Assembly (NCBI GenBank): GCA_023404715.1
Contig: JAEYAR010000058.1
Coordinates: forward strand, 1 to 44,222
Direction of reading: 5' to 3'
Source of the DNA: Bacillota bacterium
Lineage (GTDB): Bacteria > Bacillota > Clostridia > Christensenellales > Aristaeellaceae
Length of the DNA: 44,222 nt
Shown: in pieces, positions 15,078 through 23,253 of the stretch
How the letters are laid out: every line of letters begins with the position of its first letter
Position numbering within the stretch: position 1 is the first letter of the stretch
Made by a program: the position numbers and the translations under genes
The notes under the pieces: generated by a model
What the model saw: only the letters and a program-made list of their open reading frames with translations
Told to the model about the DNA's origin: nothing
The model's database searches: none

Positions 15078-15317
15078 TCAGCATTGTTTCTGTATCCTTT
15101 TCCCTCGGGGCGGAAGCGGGGCCATAGGGCCCCCGGCCACCGATTCCAGCTCGTCGTCCGCCAGTTCCCCGGCTGTGTTCAGACGCTCAAAGGCCTCCTG
15201 TGCCTGCTCGCCCGTCAGGGTGATGCCGTACTCCTGCGCAAGCTTCTTTAAGTCCTCCGCAGTTTTCGCGGCTTTTGCCGTCTCCAGCATTTCCGCTGTC
15301 AGGTGCAACGCTTTCAT
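15078..15317 (-). CDS. Nif11-leader RiPP precursor, core PMAPLPPRGKRIQKQC
   Basis: 79 residues: MKALHLTAEMLETAKAAKT, then DLKKLAQEYGITLTGEQAQEAFERLN and DELESVAGG. The layout is the Nif11-like leader known from cyanobacterial and clostridial RiPPs, where the leader is recognised by the modifying enzyme and removed after GG. The predicted 16-residue core PMAPLPPRGKRIQKQC is Pro-rich and basic with a single terminal Cys. The start follows AAAAGGAGAGATCATC. It is the precursor closest to the radical SAM gene (29 bp downstream), so probably the original partner from which others were copied. Confidence 0.9.
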   Translation of the reverse strand: MKALHLTAEMLETAKAAKTAEDLKKLAQEYGITLTGEQAQEAFERLNTAGELADDELESVAGGPMAPLPPRGKRIQKQC

Positions 15318-15346
15318 GATGATCTCTCCTTTTGTTTTATTCTTTT

Positions 15347-16735
15347 TCATTTCATCGGGGTCAGGTTTTTGTACCCCGCCATGATCGCTTCGATTTTCTT
15401 GACGTACCCGCTTTGGAAGAACTGGCACTTCCAGGGGTCGCGCGCCAGCTTGTCGCCCGTCGACATCAGGGCAATGGCGCGGCAGCCGCCCGCGCAATGT
15501 CGGAAGTAGGGGCATGCCGCGCACTGCGGGTCGTGCGCGCGCACCTCGCGCACCGTGTGGGACACCTCGCACAGGTAAGCGCCGTCTTGCAAGATGGGCT
15601 GCAGCCCCGCTGTTTTGACATTGCCCAGATGCATGCCGTGCTGCTCATAGTAACCGGACATCTGGTGGCAGGGGAACACGTTTCCGCCCGCCGCCACCGC
15701 GACCATGCCCCGGTTGTGGTGGCATACGGGCGCGCTATCGCGATAGCTGTCCTGCGCGAAGGCGACGGGCGTTATTTCATACATCCGCTCGCGGGGCATG
15801 ATGTTTAGCATCTGCCACACGCGCAGATTCATCTCGTGCTCGCCGCTGACGTATGCCTGCACCAGCGCGAGCATGGCGTCCAAATACTCCGTCAATGTCA
15901 GCGCGCTGTCGCCCGCGTTCGCCGCCCAGCGGGGCGACTCGGTGGTGCGGATGATGCGCGCCGTTTGAACGCCCATGCTTTCCAGCAGGTTCAGCGTCTT
16001 TGGCATGGACTGCAAATTCACGCGGTTCACGTTGACCTGCGCCATGACCGCAAAGCCCTCCTCCGCGCACAGGCGCATGGCCTGCAGCGCCCTTTGCTCT
16101 GCGCCTTTGTGCATGCGCATCCAATCGTGATAGCCCACGCCGTCAAAGGAAATCTTCATCAGCGGACCGCAGCCCAGCGCCTTGAACCGGCGCAAGATCT
16201 CCCGCGTGATGAAAGCGCCGTTTGTGTTCAGCTCCTCAACATACATGCCCCGGCGGTGAATGCCCGCCACGATGTCCATGAAGTGCGGATGCAGCATCGG
16301 CTCGCCGCCGGTGAGGGTGAAGCTGTTAATGCCGCAGCGCTTGGCCTCGTCAAGCAGCCTGTCCGCCTCCTCCATCGTCCACTCGCTCATCAGTGGCGCG
16401 TTGTCCACGGCGTTGAAGCAATGGCGGCAGTTGTAGTTGCATTTGCCCGTGATCATCCAGTTCATGGCCGGGAAGTAACGGTTGTCGCAGGCCATGGGCC
16501 GCTGCCAGTCGGTCAGGGCTTCGTCCGGCCCCTCGCAGAGGCTTATCATCCCTTTTTCGATGAGTGCGCAAAGCAGCGGTGTCTCTGGCAGCTCCGTCCG
16601 CCCGTCGCATTTTTCCAGCAGCTCAAATTCCGCTTGCGTCAGGCCCTGGGCATAGGGCTCGTGGCGCGTGTAATAAGCGTAGGGGATCAGGCGCCAGGAG
16701 CGCAGGGCATATTGTGAACTCAACAGGTACCGCAT
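15347..16735 (-). CDS. Radical SAM/SPASM peptide-modifying enzyme
   Basis: A 462-residue enzyme. An N-terminal ~75-residue winged-helix-like part (leader-recognition type) precedes the radical SAM core with C99-x3-C103-x2-C106 and GGEP (143-146). The C-terminal SPASM region has Cys at 338, 356, 389, 405, 408, 414, 418 and 437, enough for two extra iron-sulfur clusters. Such enzymes put carbon-sulfur, carbon-carbon or other links into RiPP cores. The precursors follow directly, so they are its likely substrates. The ATG at 16735 follows AAGGAGAACGAC; a longer upstream frame would cross the promoter. The reaction is not predictable here, but a core Cys that is always terminal restricts thioether schemes. 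Confidence 0.9.
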   Translation of the reverse strand: MRYLLSSQYALRSWRLIPYAYYTRHEPYAQGLTQAEFELLEKCDGRTELPETPLLCALIEKGMISLCEGPDEALTDWQRPMACDNRYFPAMNWMITGKCNYNCRHCFNAVDNAPLMSEWTMEEADRLLDEAKRCGINSFTLTGGEPMLHPHFMDIVAGIHRRGMYVEELNTNGAFITREILRRFKALGCGPLMKISFDGVGYHDWMRMHKGAEQRALQAMRLCAEEGFAVMAQVNVNRVNLQSMPKTLNLLESMGVQTARIIRTTESPRWAANAGDSALTLTEYLDAMLALVQAYVSGEHEMNLRVWQMLNIMPRERMYEITPVAFAQDSYRDSAPVCHHNRGMVAVAAGGNVFPCHQMSGYYEQHGMHLGNVKTAGLQPILQDGAYLCEVSHTVREVRAHDPQCAACPYFRHCAGGCRAIALMSTGDKLARDPWKCQFFQSGYVKKIEAIMAGYKNLTPMK

Positions 16736-16811
16736 GTCGTTCTCCTTCTTTCGTGCCGTTGAACGGCGAATCAGCTCGATCACGGCCACGCTACTGGCTG
16801 ACCTTGATGCC

Positions 16812-16848
16812 ATTCTAACATGCAAGGCGCAACAAATCCGCTACAAAT
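16812..16848 (-). promoter_or_regulatory. Leftward RiPP promoter with two 11-bp-spaced direct repeats
   Basis: On the minus strand TTTGTAGCGG (16838-16847) and TTTGTTGCGC (16827-16836) are direct repeats exactly 11 bp apart. The extended motif ending in GCGCC stops at 16826, and 8 bp later comes TAGAAT (16812-16817) with a TG one base before it (extended -10). No normal -35 is present, which fits activation. The mirror-image arrangement drives the transporter genes. Confidence 0.65.
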
Positions 16849-16899
16849 AGCGGCGTTTTGAGCGCTCATTCAGAAATATTTTTCAGGCGACGTCCGTGA

Positions 16900-16942
16900 T
16901 TTGTTGCGCTTTTGTTGCGCCTGATGTGCTATTCTTTATAAC
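16900..16942 (+). promoter_or_regulatory. Rightward RiPP-export promoter with two 11-bp-spaced direct repeats
   Basis: TTTGTTGCGC occurs at 16900-16909 and again at 16911-16920, 11 bp apart. The last repeat extends to GCGCC (to 16921) and is followed after 8 bp by TATTCT (16930-16935), matching the leftward promoter base for base in spacing. A better consensus -10, TATAAC (16937-16942), with TTGCGC 16 bp before it is the alternative; which one is used cannot be told from sequence. Confidence 0.6.
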
Positions 16943-17029
16943 AGGATTTATACGGGCCTTGTATCGACCCGGAACACGCCGGGCTGTGTGCGTTCCATTT
17001 TCGATCTACGAGCGATGAGGTGCAGTTTC

Positions 17030-17503
17030 ATGAAAAATACCATCTACCGGCAAAAGAGCATCGAGCGAATCTCCTCGCCCGATCAGCTCAACGACTATAT
17101 CAAAGTATCCAGCCCCAGCGTTTGGGTTGTGCTGATCGCCATCGTCGTGCTGCTTTCGGGCGCCTGCGTATGGGGCGTCTTTGGGCAGCTTGATACCATC
17201 CGCGACGTCGTGGCCGTGGCGCAGGGCGGCCGGCTGACCTGCTATGTGCGCGAGGACGAGCAGGGCGTTCAGGCCGGCCTCACCGTGCGTGTAGAGGGAG
17301 AGAGCGCCAAGGTGCTCAGCGTGGGCGCCGCGCCCGTCGCTGCAAGCACCATTGGGGATGCGTATACGCTACACCTGGGCGCGCTGGCGGAGGGCGACTG
17401 GGTGGTGGCGCTGCCCCTCGGCGAGACCGCGCTGCCCGACGGCAGTTATACGGCGCAGCTGATCGTTGACAGCGTTTCACCTATGTCCTTCGTGTTGAAT
17501 TGA
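17030..17503 (+). CDS. NHLM-type secretion protein (short HlyD-like)
   Basis: 157 residues: a short cytoplasmic start (MKNTIYRQKSIERISSPDQLNDYIKV), one membrane segment at about residues 35-55 (VWVVLIAIVVLLSGACVWGVF) and an external part with beta-rich barrel-like stretches. This matches the small membrane-fusion-like component of NHLM export systems, though shorter than full HlyD proteins and lacking the long coiled coil. It is the first gene of the rightward export operon, 10 bp before the C39 ABC transporter start. The ATG at 17030 follows GATGAGGTGCAGTTTC. Confidence 0.8.
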   Translation: MKNTIYRQKSIERISSPDQLNDYIKVSSPSVWVVLIAIVVLLSGACVWGVFGQLDTIRDVVAVAQGGRLTCYVREDEQGVQAGLTVRVEGESAKVLSVGAAPVAASTIGDAYTLHLGALAEGDWVVALPLGETALPDGSYTAQLIVDSVSPMSFVLN

Positions 17504-17513
17504 GGTGGAACGC

Positions 17514-19694
17514 ATGAAGCATACGAAGATACGCCAGCCGGTGAAAAAAGGCGTGGCAAACGTGCCCGTGGTGATGCAACTGGAGACGCTCGAGTGTGGC
17601 GCGGCCTCGCTGACCATGGTGCTTTCTTACTTTGGCAAATGGGTGCCGCTCGAGCAGGTGCGCGTAGATTGCGGCGTCTCGCGGGACGGCGCCAACGCCA
17701 AGAATCTGCTGCTGGCAGCGCGCAGCTACGGCCTGACCGCCAGCGGCTATCGCTATGAGCCCGACGCGCTCAGGAAAAGCGGCACGTTCCCCTGCATCAT
17801 CCATTGGTGCTTCAACCACTTTGTGGTGCTCGACGGCTTTCGCGGCAACACGGCCATTCTCAACGACCCCGCGCGCGGGCGCGTCGTGGTGAGCATGGAG
17901 GAGTTTGACGAAAGCTTCACCGGCATCTGCCTGATGTTTGCGCCGGGCGAGCATTTTCAGCCGGGGGGCAGGCCCAAGAGCGTCGCATCCTTTGCCTGCA
18001 GGCGGCTCACGGGCACGGGCGCGGCGGTGGCGTTTTTCGTCGCGACCTCCGTCATCACCGCGCTCATCGGCATCATCAATCCGGCCTTTCAGCGCGTGCT
18101 CGTCGACCGGCTGCTGACGGGGCAAAACCCTGACTGGCACTACCCCTTCATCCTCGCTCTGACTGCCCTGTCGCTGGTAAGGATCGTGGCCGAGGGCATC
18201 CGGGCGGTCTATTCCTTCAAGCTCGACGGCAAGATGGCCGTGGTGGGCAACGCCTCCTTTATGTGGAAGGTGCTGCGCCTCCCGATGAGCTTTTTCTCGC
18301 AGCGCATGGCCGGGGATATTCAGCAAAGGCAAATCGCCAACGCCTCCATCGCGGGGAGTCTGGTGAAGGTGCTCGCGCCCCTTGCGCTCAACGCCGTGAT
18401 GATGGCCTTCTATCTGGTGGTGATGATCCGCTATGACTGGCGACTTGCGATCGTGGGCGCAGCGTCCATCCTGATCAATATGGTCGTCTCCAACATCATC
18501 TCCCAAAAGCGGGTCAACATCACCCGTGTGCAGATGCGCGATGCCGGCAAGCTGGCCGGTATGACCGTGGCAGGCATCGAGACGATCGAGACGATCAAGG
18601 CCAGCGGCGCGGAAAACGGCTACTTTGAAAAGTGGTCGGGCTATCAGGCCAGCGTCAACACGCAGAACGTCAAATTCGCCAAGCTGAACCAATACCTGGG
18701 CCTTGTGCCCACGCTGGTGAGCGAGCTGGCGGACATCGCGGTGCTGATGCTGGGCGTGCTGCTCGCCATCGAGGGCAAGTTCACCGTGGGCATGATCATG
18801 GCGTTTCAGGGCTTCCTGTCCGCCTTTTCCCAGCCCGCCCTCACGTTGATCAGCGCGGGGCAGAACATGCAGGAGATGCGCACGCAGATGGAGCGCATCG
18901 AGGACGTGATGGCCTACCCTGTCGATGTGGCGGAAGCGCACGCGAACGCCCCGCAGGCCGAATCGTTCAACAAGCTGACGGGCAACATCGAGCTGCGGCA
19001 CGTCACATTCGGCTATGCAAGGCTGTCGCCGCCGCTCATCGAGGATTTTTCCATGACCCTTCGCCCCGGCAGCCGCGTAGCCTTCGTGGGCGGCTCGGGC
19101 TGCGGCAAATCCACATTGGCCAAGCTCATCTCGGGGCTGTATGCGCCCTGGTCGGGCGAAATCCTGTTTGACGGCATGCGCAAAGAGGCGATCGACCGCA
19201 GCCTCTTCACGGGCTCTCTGGCGGTGGTGGATCAGGATATCATCCTCTTTGAGGATACCATCGCGGAAAACATCAAGATGTGGGATCACTCCATCGAGGA
19301 TTTTGAGATGATCATGGCGGCGCGCGATGCGCAGCTTCACAGCGACATCATGCAGCGCGACGGCGGCTATCAGTACAAGCTCACAGAGGGCGGCAAGGAT
19401 TTCTCGGGCGGCCAGCGCCAGCGCATGGAGATCGCCCGCGTGCTCGCGCAGGACCCGACCATCATCATCCTCGACGAGGCCACGAGTGCTCTGGACGCCA
19501 AGACGGAGTACGAGGTGGTCAAGGCCATCAAGGATCGCGGCATCACCTGCATCGTCATCGCGCACAGGCTCTCCACCATCAGGGATTGCGACGAAATCGT
19601 GGTGCTCGATCACGGCAGGGTTGCGCAGCGGGGCACCCATGAAGAGCTGATGGCCGCAGGCGGCCTGTATACAGAGCTGGTCACAAGCGAGTAA
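17514..19694 (+). CDS. NHLM-type ABC transporter with C39 leader peptidase
   Basis: 726 residues. The N-terminal C39 peptidase has C28 (LECGAASL), H102 (CFNHFVVLDGF) and D118 (LNDPARG), the catalytic set that cuts after GG. Membrane domain at about 165-440, then the ATPase with Walker A GGSGCGKST (~525), signature FSGGQRQR (~629) and Walker B IIILDEATSAL (~649). It would cleave the Nif11 leaders at VAGG or TGG and export the cores. The ATG at 17514 is preferred to a GTG 9 bp earlier because GAGGTGGA then acts as ribosome site. Pairs with the peptidase-less transporter downstream. Confidence 0.93.
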   Translation: MKHTKIRQPVKKGVANVPVVMQLETLECGAASLTMVLSYFGKWVPLEQVRVDCGVSRDGANAKNLLLAARSYGLTASGYRYEPDALRKSGTFPCIIHWCFNHFVVLDGFRGNTAILNDPARGRVVVSMEEFDESFTGICLMFAPGEHFQPGGRPKSVASFACRRLTGTGAAVAFFVATSVITALIGIINPAFQRVLVDRLLTGQNPDWHYPFILALTALSLVRIVAEGIRAVYSFKLDGKMAVVGNASFMWKVLRLPMSFFSQRMAGDIQQRQIANASIAGSLVKVLAPLALNAVMMAFYLVVMIRYDWRLAIVGAASILINMVVSNIISQKRVNITRVQMRDAGKLAGMTVAGIETIETIKASGAENGYFEKWSGYQASVNTQNVKFAKLNQYLGLVPTLVSELADIAVLMLGVLLAIEGKFTVGMIMAFQGFLSAFSQPALTLISAGQNMQEMRTQMERIEDVMAYPVDVAEAHANAPQAESFNKLTGNIELRHVTFGYARLSPPLIEDFSMTLRPGSRVAFVGGSGCGKSTLAKLISGLYAPWSGEILFDGMRKEAIDRSLFTGSLAVVDQDIILFEDTIAENIKMWDHSIEDFEMIMAARDAQLHSDIMQRDGGYQYKLTEGGKDFSGGQRQRMEIARVLAQDPTIIILDEATSALDAKTEYEVVKAIKDRGITCIVIAHRLSTIRDCDEIVVLDHGRVAQRGTHEELMAAGGLYTELVTSE

Positions 19695-19708
19695 AGGAGG
19701 GAGAGGCT

Positions 19709-21892
19709 ATGGGCTGGTTCGACGAGCAGATCAAGCAGCGCAAACAGGCGGACGACGACTGCTTCGAGGCGTCTTTCCTCCACATGGCGGGCGCCGTCAT
19801 GGGCGCGAAGCTCTATGCGGCCATGGAGGACGAGGGCCGCAGCGCCAAGGACGCCATCGACGAGGTGCTCAAATATTTTCACATCAGCAGCCGCGAGGTG
19901 CCGGAGGGCATGAAGGAGCGCAACGAGCAGCTGGAATACCTGATGCGCCCCTACGGCATCATGCGCAGGACGGTGCGGCTGAGCCGCGGCTGGTATCGCG
20001 ACGCGATCGGGCCGATGCTGGGCACGCGTAGGGATGACGGGAGCGTGGTCGCACTCATCCCCACGGGGCTTGACGGGTACAGCTTCACGGACAGGCGCAG
20101 CGGCAAGCGCGTGAAGCTGGATCGCAAAAGTGCCTCGCTCATCGAGGAGGAGGCGCTGTGCTTCTACAAGCCCTTCCCCATGCGCAAGCTGGGGATCGGC
20201 GATCTGGCGCGCTACATCTTTGAAACCCTGTCGCCCGCGGACTATCTGCTGACCGCGCTCGCCACGCTGGGCGTATCGCTCGTGGGGCTGCTCACGCCGC
20301 GGCTCAACAGCGTCATCTTTTCAAAGATCGTGCCTAGCGGCAACGCGCAATCGGTGCTGGCGATGGCGGTATTCCTGACGGCGGTGGCGGTGTGCACGCT
20401 GCTCATCACGTCGGTGAAGACGCTGCTCATGGCGCGCATCGGCACCAAGCTTGATATCGCCGTGGAGTCGGCGACCATGATGCGCGTGCTTTCGCTCCCC
20501 GCATCCTTCTTCAAGCGATACGGCGCGGGCGACTTGAGCAGCCGCACGGCCTACGTAAGTCAGCTGTGCGACCTGCTCGTCTCCACCGTGTTCTCCACGG
20601 GCCTGAGCAGCCTGTTCTCCATGATCTATGTGACGCAGATCGCCGCCTTTGCCCCGTCGCTGACCGTTCCGGCGCTGGTCATCATCCTCTCCACCGTGGG
20701 CGTTTCGGTGGCCTCCGCGCTCATGCAGGTGCGCGTGACGCGCAGGCGGATGGAGCTGGCCACCAAAGAAAGCGCCATGAGCTATGCGCTCATCAGCGGC
20801 GTGCAGAAGATCAAGCTATCCGGCTCGGAAAAGCGCGCCTTTGCCCGTTGGGGCGACCTGTTCGCCCAATGCGCGAGGTTTGCCTACAATCCCCCGCTGT
20901 TTCTCAAGCTGAGCAGCGTGATTTCCATGGCCATCACGCTCATCGGCTGGGTGGTGCTCGACAACATCGCGATACAACGCGGCATGAGCGTTTCGGATTA
21001 CTACGCCTTCAACGTCGCCTATGGCATGGTGAGCGCCGCGCTTGCGCCGCTGTCCACCGTCGCGCTGACGCTCGCGCAGGTCAGGCCCATCGCCGAGATG
21101 GCAAAGCCCCTGCTCGAGGCGGTTCCTGAGATCGCCGAGGGCAAGCAAGTCCTCACGCGGGTTTCGGGCGGCATCGAGATGAACAACGTCACATTTCGCT
21201 ACGTGGACACCATGCCCCCCGTGCTCGACGACATCTCGCTCAAGATCAGGCCGGGGCAGTATGTGGCCATCGTCGGCGCGACAGGCTGCGGCAAATCCAC
21301 GCTGATGCGCCTGCTCCTCGGCTTTGAGACGCCACAGAAGGGCGCTATCTACTACGACGGCAAAGACCTGAGCGGCATCGACCTGCGCAGCCTGCGCCGC
21401 CGCATCGGCGTGGTGATGCAGGATGGAAAGCTGTTTCAGGGCGACCTCTTTGCCAACATCACGATCTCCGCGCCGTGGCTCACGCTGGACGACGCATGGG
21501 AGGCCGCAGAGCTGGCAGGCATCGCTGAGGATATCCGCCAGATGCCCATGGGGATGTATACCATCCTCTCGGAGGACGCGGGCAGCATCTCGGGCGGCCA
21601 GCGCCAAAGACTGATGATCGCCCGCGCCGTTGCGGGCAAGCCGCGCATCCTGATGCTCGACGAGGCCACCTCCGCGCTGGATAACATCACGCAAAAGAAG
21701 GTATCGGGATCTCTGGGCAGCCTTAAGTGCACGCGCATCGTCATCGCGCACAGGCTGTCCACCATCCGTCAGTGCGACCGCATCATCGTGCTGGACAAGG
21801 GGCGTATCGCTGAGGACGGCGCCTACGACGAGTTGATCGCAAGGGGTGGCGCGTTCGCCGCGCTTGTGGCGCGCCAGCGGGTGGAGACCTGA
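19709..21892 (+). CDS. NHLM-type ABC transporter, second subunit without peptidase
   Basis: 727 residues starting MGWFDEQIKQRKQADDDCFE, a cytoplasmic N-terminal domain of ~165 residues characteristic of the second NHLM transporter and not a C39 peptidase. Membrane segments occupy about 175-440. The ATPase has Walker A GATGCGKST (~523), signature ISGGQRQR (~626) and Walker B ILMLDEATSAL (~646), all intact. It probably forms a heterodimer with the C39 transporter encoded 14 bp upstream. The start follows TAAAGGAGGGAGAGGCT. Confidence 0.92.
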   Translation: MGWFDEQIKQRKQADDDCFEASFLHMAGAVMGAKLYAAMEDEGRSAKDAIDEVLKYFHISSREVPEGMKERNEQLEYLMRPYGIMRRTVRLSRGWYRDAIGPMLGTRRDDGSVVALIPTGLDGYSFTDRRSGKRVKLDRKSASLIEEEALCFYKPFPMRKLGIGDLARYIFETLSPADYLLTALATLGVSLVGLLTPRLNSVIFSKIVPSGNAQSVLAMAVFLTAVAVCTLLITSVKTLLMARIGTKLDIAVESATMMRVLSLPASFFKRYGAGDLSSRTAYVSQLCDLLVSTVFSTGLSSLFSMIYVTQIAAFAPSLTVPALVIILSTVGVSVASALMQVRVTRRRMELATKESAMSYALISGVQKIKLSGSEKRAFARWGDLFAQCARFAYNPPLFLKLSSVISMAITLIGWVVLDNIAIQRGMSVSDYYAFNVAYGMVSAALAPLSTVALTLAQVRPIAEMAKPLLEAVPEIAEGKQVLTRVSGGIEMNNVTFRYVDTMPPVLDDISLKIRPGQYVAIVGATGCGKSTLMRLLLGFETPQKGAIYYDGKDLSGIDLRSLRRRIGVVMQDGKLFQGDLFANITISAPWLTLDDAWEAAELAGIAEDIRQMPMGMYTILSEDAGSISGGQRQRLMIARAVAGKPRILMLDEATSALDNITQKKVSGSLGSLKCTRIVIAHRLSTIRQCDRIIVLDKGRIAEDGAYDELIARGGAFAALVARQRVET

Positions 21893-21959
21893 CGGCGTGG
21901 GCCGCAGGCATCCACCCCGGGGCATCAAAAAAGACAGATACAGGAAGAAGGAATAGACC

Positions 21960-22256
21960 ATGACCATCAACCATGAGAGACACGACGATACATTGAACGT
22001 AACGATTGCGGGCCGACTGGACACGATCACCGCACCGCAGCTGGAAACGCTGCTCAAGCGCGAGCTTGGCGACGCCCGGCATCTTTTGCTCGACATGACC
22101 GGGGTGGAATACGTCTCCTCGGCGGGGCTGCGCGTGCTGCTTTCGGCACAAAAGGTGATGAACAGGCAGGGCAGCATGGTGCTGCGCGGCGTCGCGGAGG
22201 CGGTGATGGATGTGTTTGAGATCACCGGCTTTTGCGACATCCTGACCATCGAATGA
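21960..22256 (+). CDS. STAS-domain anti-sigma factor antagonist
   Basis: 98 residues forming a single STAS domain: LNVTIAGRLDTITAPQLE, LLLDMTGVEYVSSAGLRVLL. The SSAGL serine is the residue phosphorylated or dephosphorylated in SpoIIAA/RsbV-type partner switching. With the PP2C phosphatase (23254) and the ATPase (26367) it makes a complete three-part switch. It is 67 bp past the transporter gene on the same strand, with a weak ribosome site (AGGAAGAAGGAATAGACC). Its target sigma factor or other output is not in the window. Confidence 0.9.
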   Translation: MTINHERHDDTLNVTIAGRLDTITAPQLETLLKRELGDARHLLLDMTGVEYVSSAGLRVLLSAQKVMNRQGSMVLRGVAEAVMDVFEITGFCDILTIE

Positions 22257-22315
22257 GGGCGAGCGATGCGCCGCTGCTGCGCCCGCGGGAAATTGAAAAA
22301 CACCGGAGATATCAA

Positions 22316-23239
22316 ATGATTAAAATGGATACAAAGTTTTGTTTTGAGCCTGTTTCATTTCAAAATGAACCCGTCGTCAGGCACTACATGGAATCGTTTG
22401 GCGAGAACTCTTGCCAGCACTCCTTTACAAGCATGTTCTCGCTGTATGAAAAATACGGCGACAGTGTCTGCGAGCGAGACGGTTTCCTGTATGTATGGCG
22501 CAAACACCTCTCCCGCGAGGGCGTGCGGGTCTATCTTGCGCCGATGGGCGACGGCGATTTCCATGCGGCGTATGCGCGCCTGATGGAGGATGCGCACGCC
22601 TGCGGCCAGAAGGTGGCGCTGCAAACGGTCAGCCAGGCGCAAAAGGACATCATCGAAAGCCTGTTTCCAGACAAGTTCGCCATCACGGAATCGCGCGACG
22701 ACGCCGAATATCTTTACACCTCTCAAAAGCTCGCGACCCTCCCGGGCAAAAAGCTCGTCAACAAGCGCCACGACGCGAATCATTACTGGCGCACATACGG
22801 GCCGCGCACGCAGGTTACGCGCATCACGCAGGCCGACTTTTCGGAGGTCTGGGCCTTTGAACAAAAGTGGCTCAAGCAGTGCTGGGAAGACCACGACAGG
22901 GACGCTCTGCAGCGCGAGGCGCGCACGATTGAAAAGCAGCTCGAGCATTTTGACAGACTGCGCATTTCAGGCATCGTCCTGCGGCTCGACGGCGAAGTGC
23001 GCGGGTTTGGGTATGGCACGCCCATCAGCGACAGCTGCTATGACGCGCTGATCGAAAAGGGCGACCGGGAGATTCAGCACATCTACCGCGTGTTGAATCA
23101 GGAGGCCGTCAAACAGTGCGCCATGGACTACACGTATGTGAACCGTGAGGAAGACGTCGGCGTGCAGGGCCTTCGGGCATCCAAGCTGGCATACCAGCCG
23201 GACCTTCTGCTCAAAAAATATCGGGTAATCGAGAAATAG
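22316..23239 (+). CDS. DUF2156 protein (phosphatidylglycerol lysyltransferase C-terminal-like, GNAT fold)
   Basis: 307 residues. The arrangement HSFTSMFSLYEKYGDSVCERDGFLYVWR at the N-terminus and LVNKRHDANHYWRTYG and YTYVNREEDVGVQGLRASKLAYQPDLLLKKYRV at the C-terminus are hallmarks of DUF2156, the two-GNAT fold of MprF-type aminoacyl transferases. It has no membrane domain, so it would act as a soluble acyl- or aminoacyl-transferase on an unknown substrate. The ATG at 22316 follows CCGGAGATATCAA; the frame upstream overlaps the STAS gene. In lipid-modifying relatives the fold gives resistance to cationic peptides, which would suit basic RiPPs, but that is speculation. Confidence 0.85.
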   Translation: MIKMDTKFCFEPVSFQNEPVVRHYMESFGENSCQHSFTSMFSLYEKYGDSVCERDGFLYVWRKHLSREGVRVYLAPMGDGDFHAAYARLMEDAHACGQKVALQTVSQAQKDIIESLFPDKFAITESRDDAEYLYTSQKLATLPGKKLVNKRHDANHYWRTYGPRTQVTRITQADFSEVWAFEQKWLKQCWEDHDRDALQREARTIEKQLEHFDRLRISGIVLRLDGEVRGFGYGTPISDSCYDALIEKGDREIQHIYRVLNQEAVKQCAMDYTYVNREEDVGVQGLRASKLAYQPDLLLKKYRVIEK

Positions 23240-23253
23240 GTAGGGTAAGCAGC

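Noticed and set aside
16838..16853. CCGCTA/TAGCGG hairpin as a terminator
   Set aside because: It lies between divergent promoters and is explained as part of the direct-repeat operator; its T-run is short and there is no gene to end.
17481..19640. Long minus-strand open frame (719 codons) opposite the C39 transporter gene
   Set aside because: It is antisense to a gene with clear domains, is rich in His/Arg/Gln as expected of a GC-rich shadow frame, and has no ribosome site.
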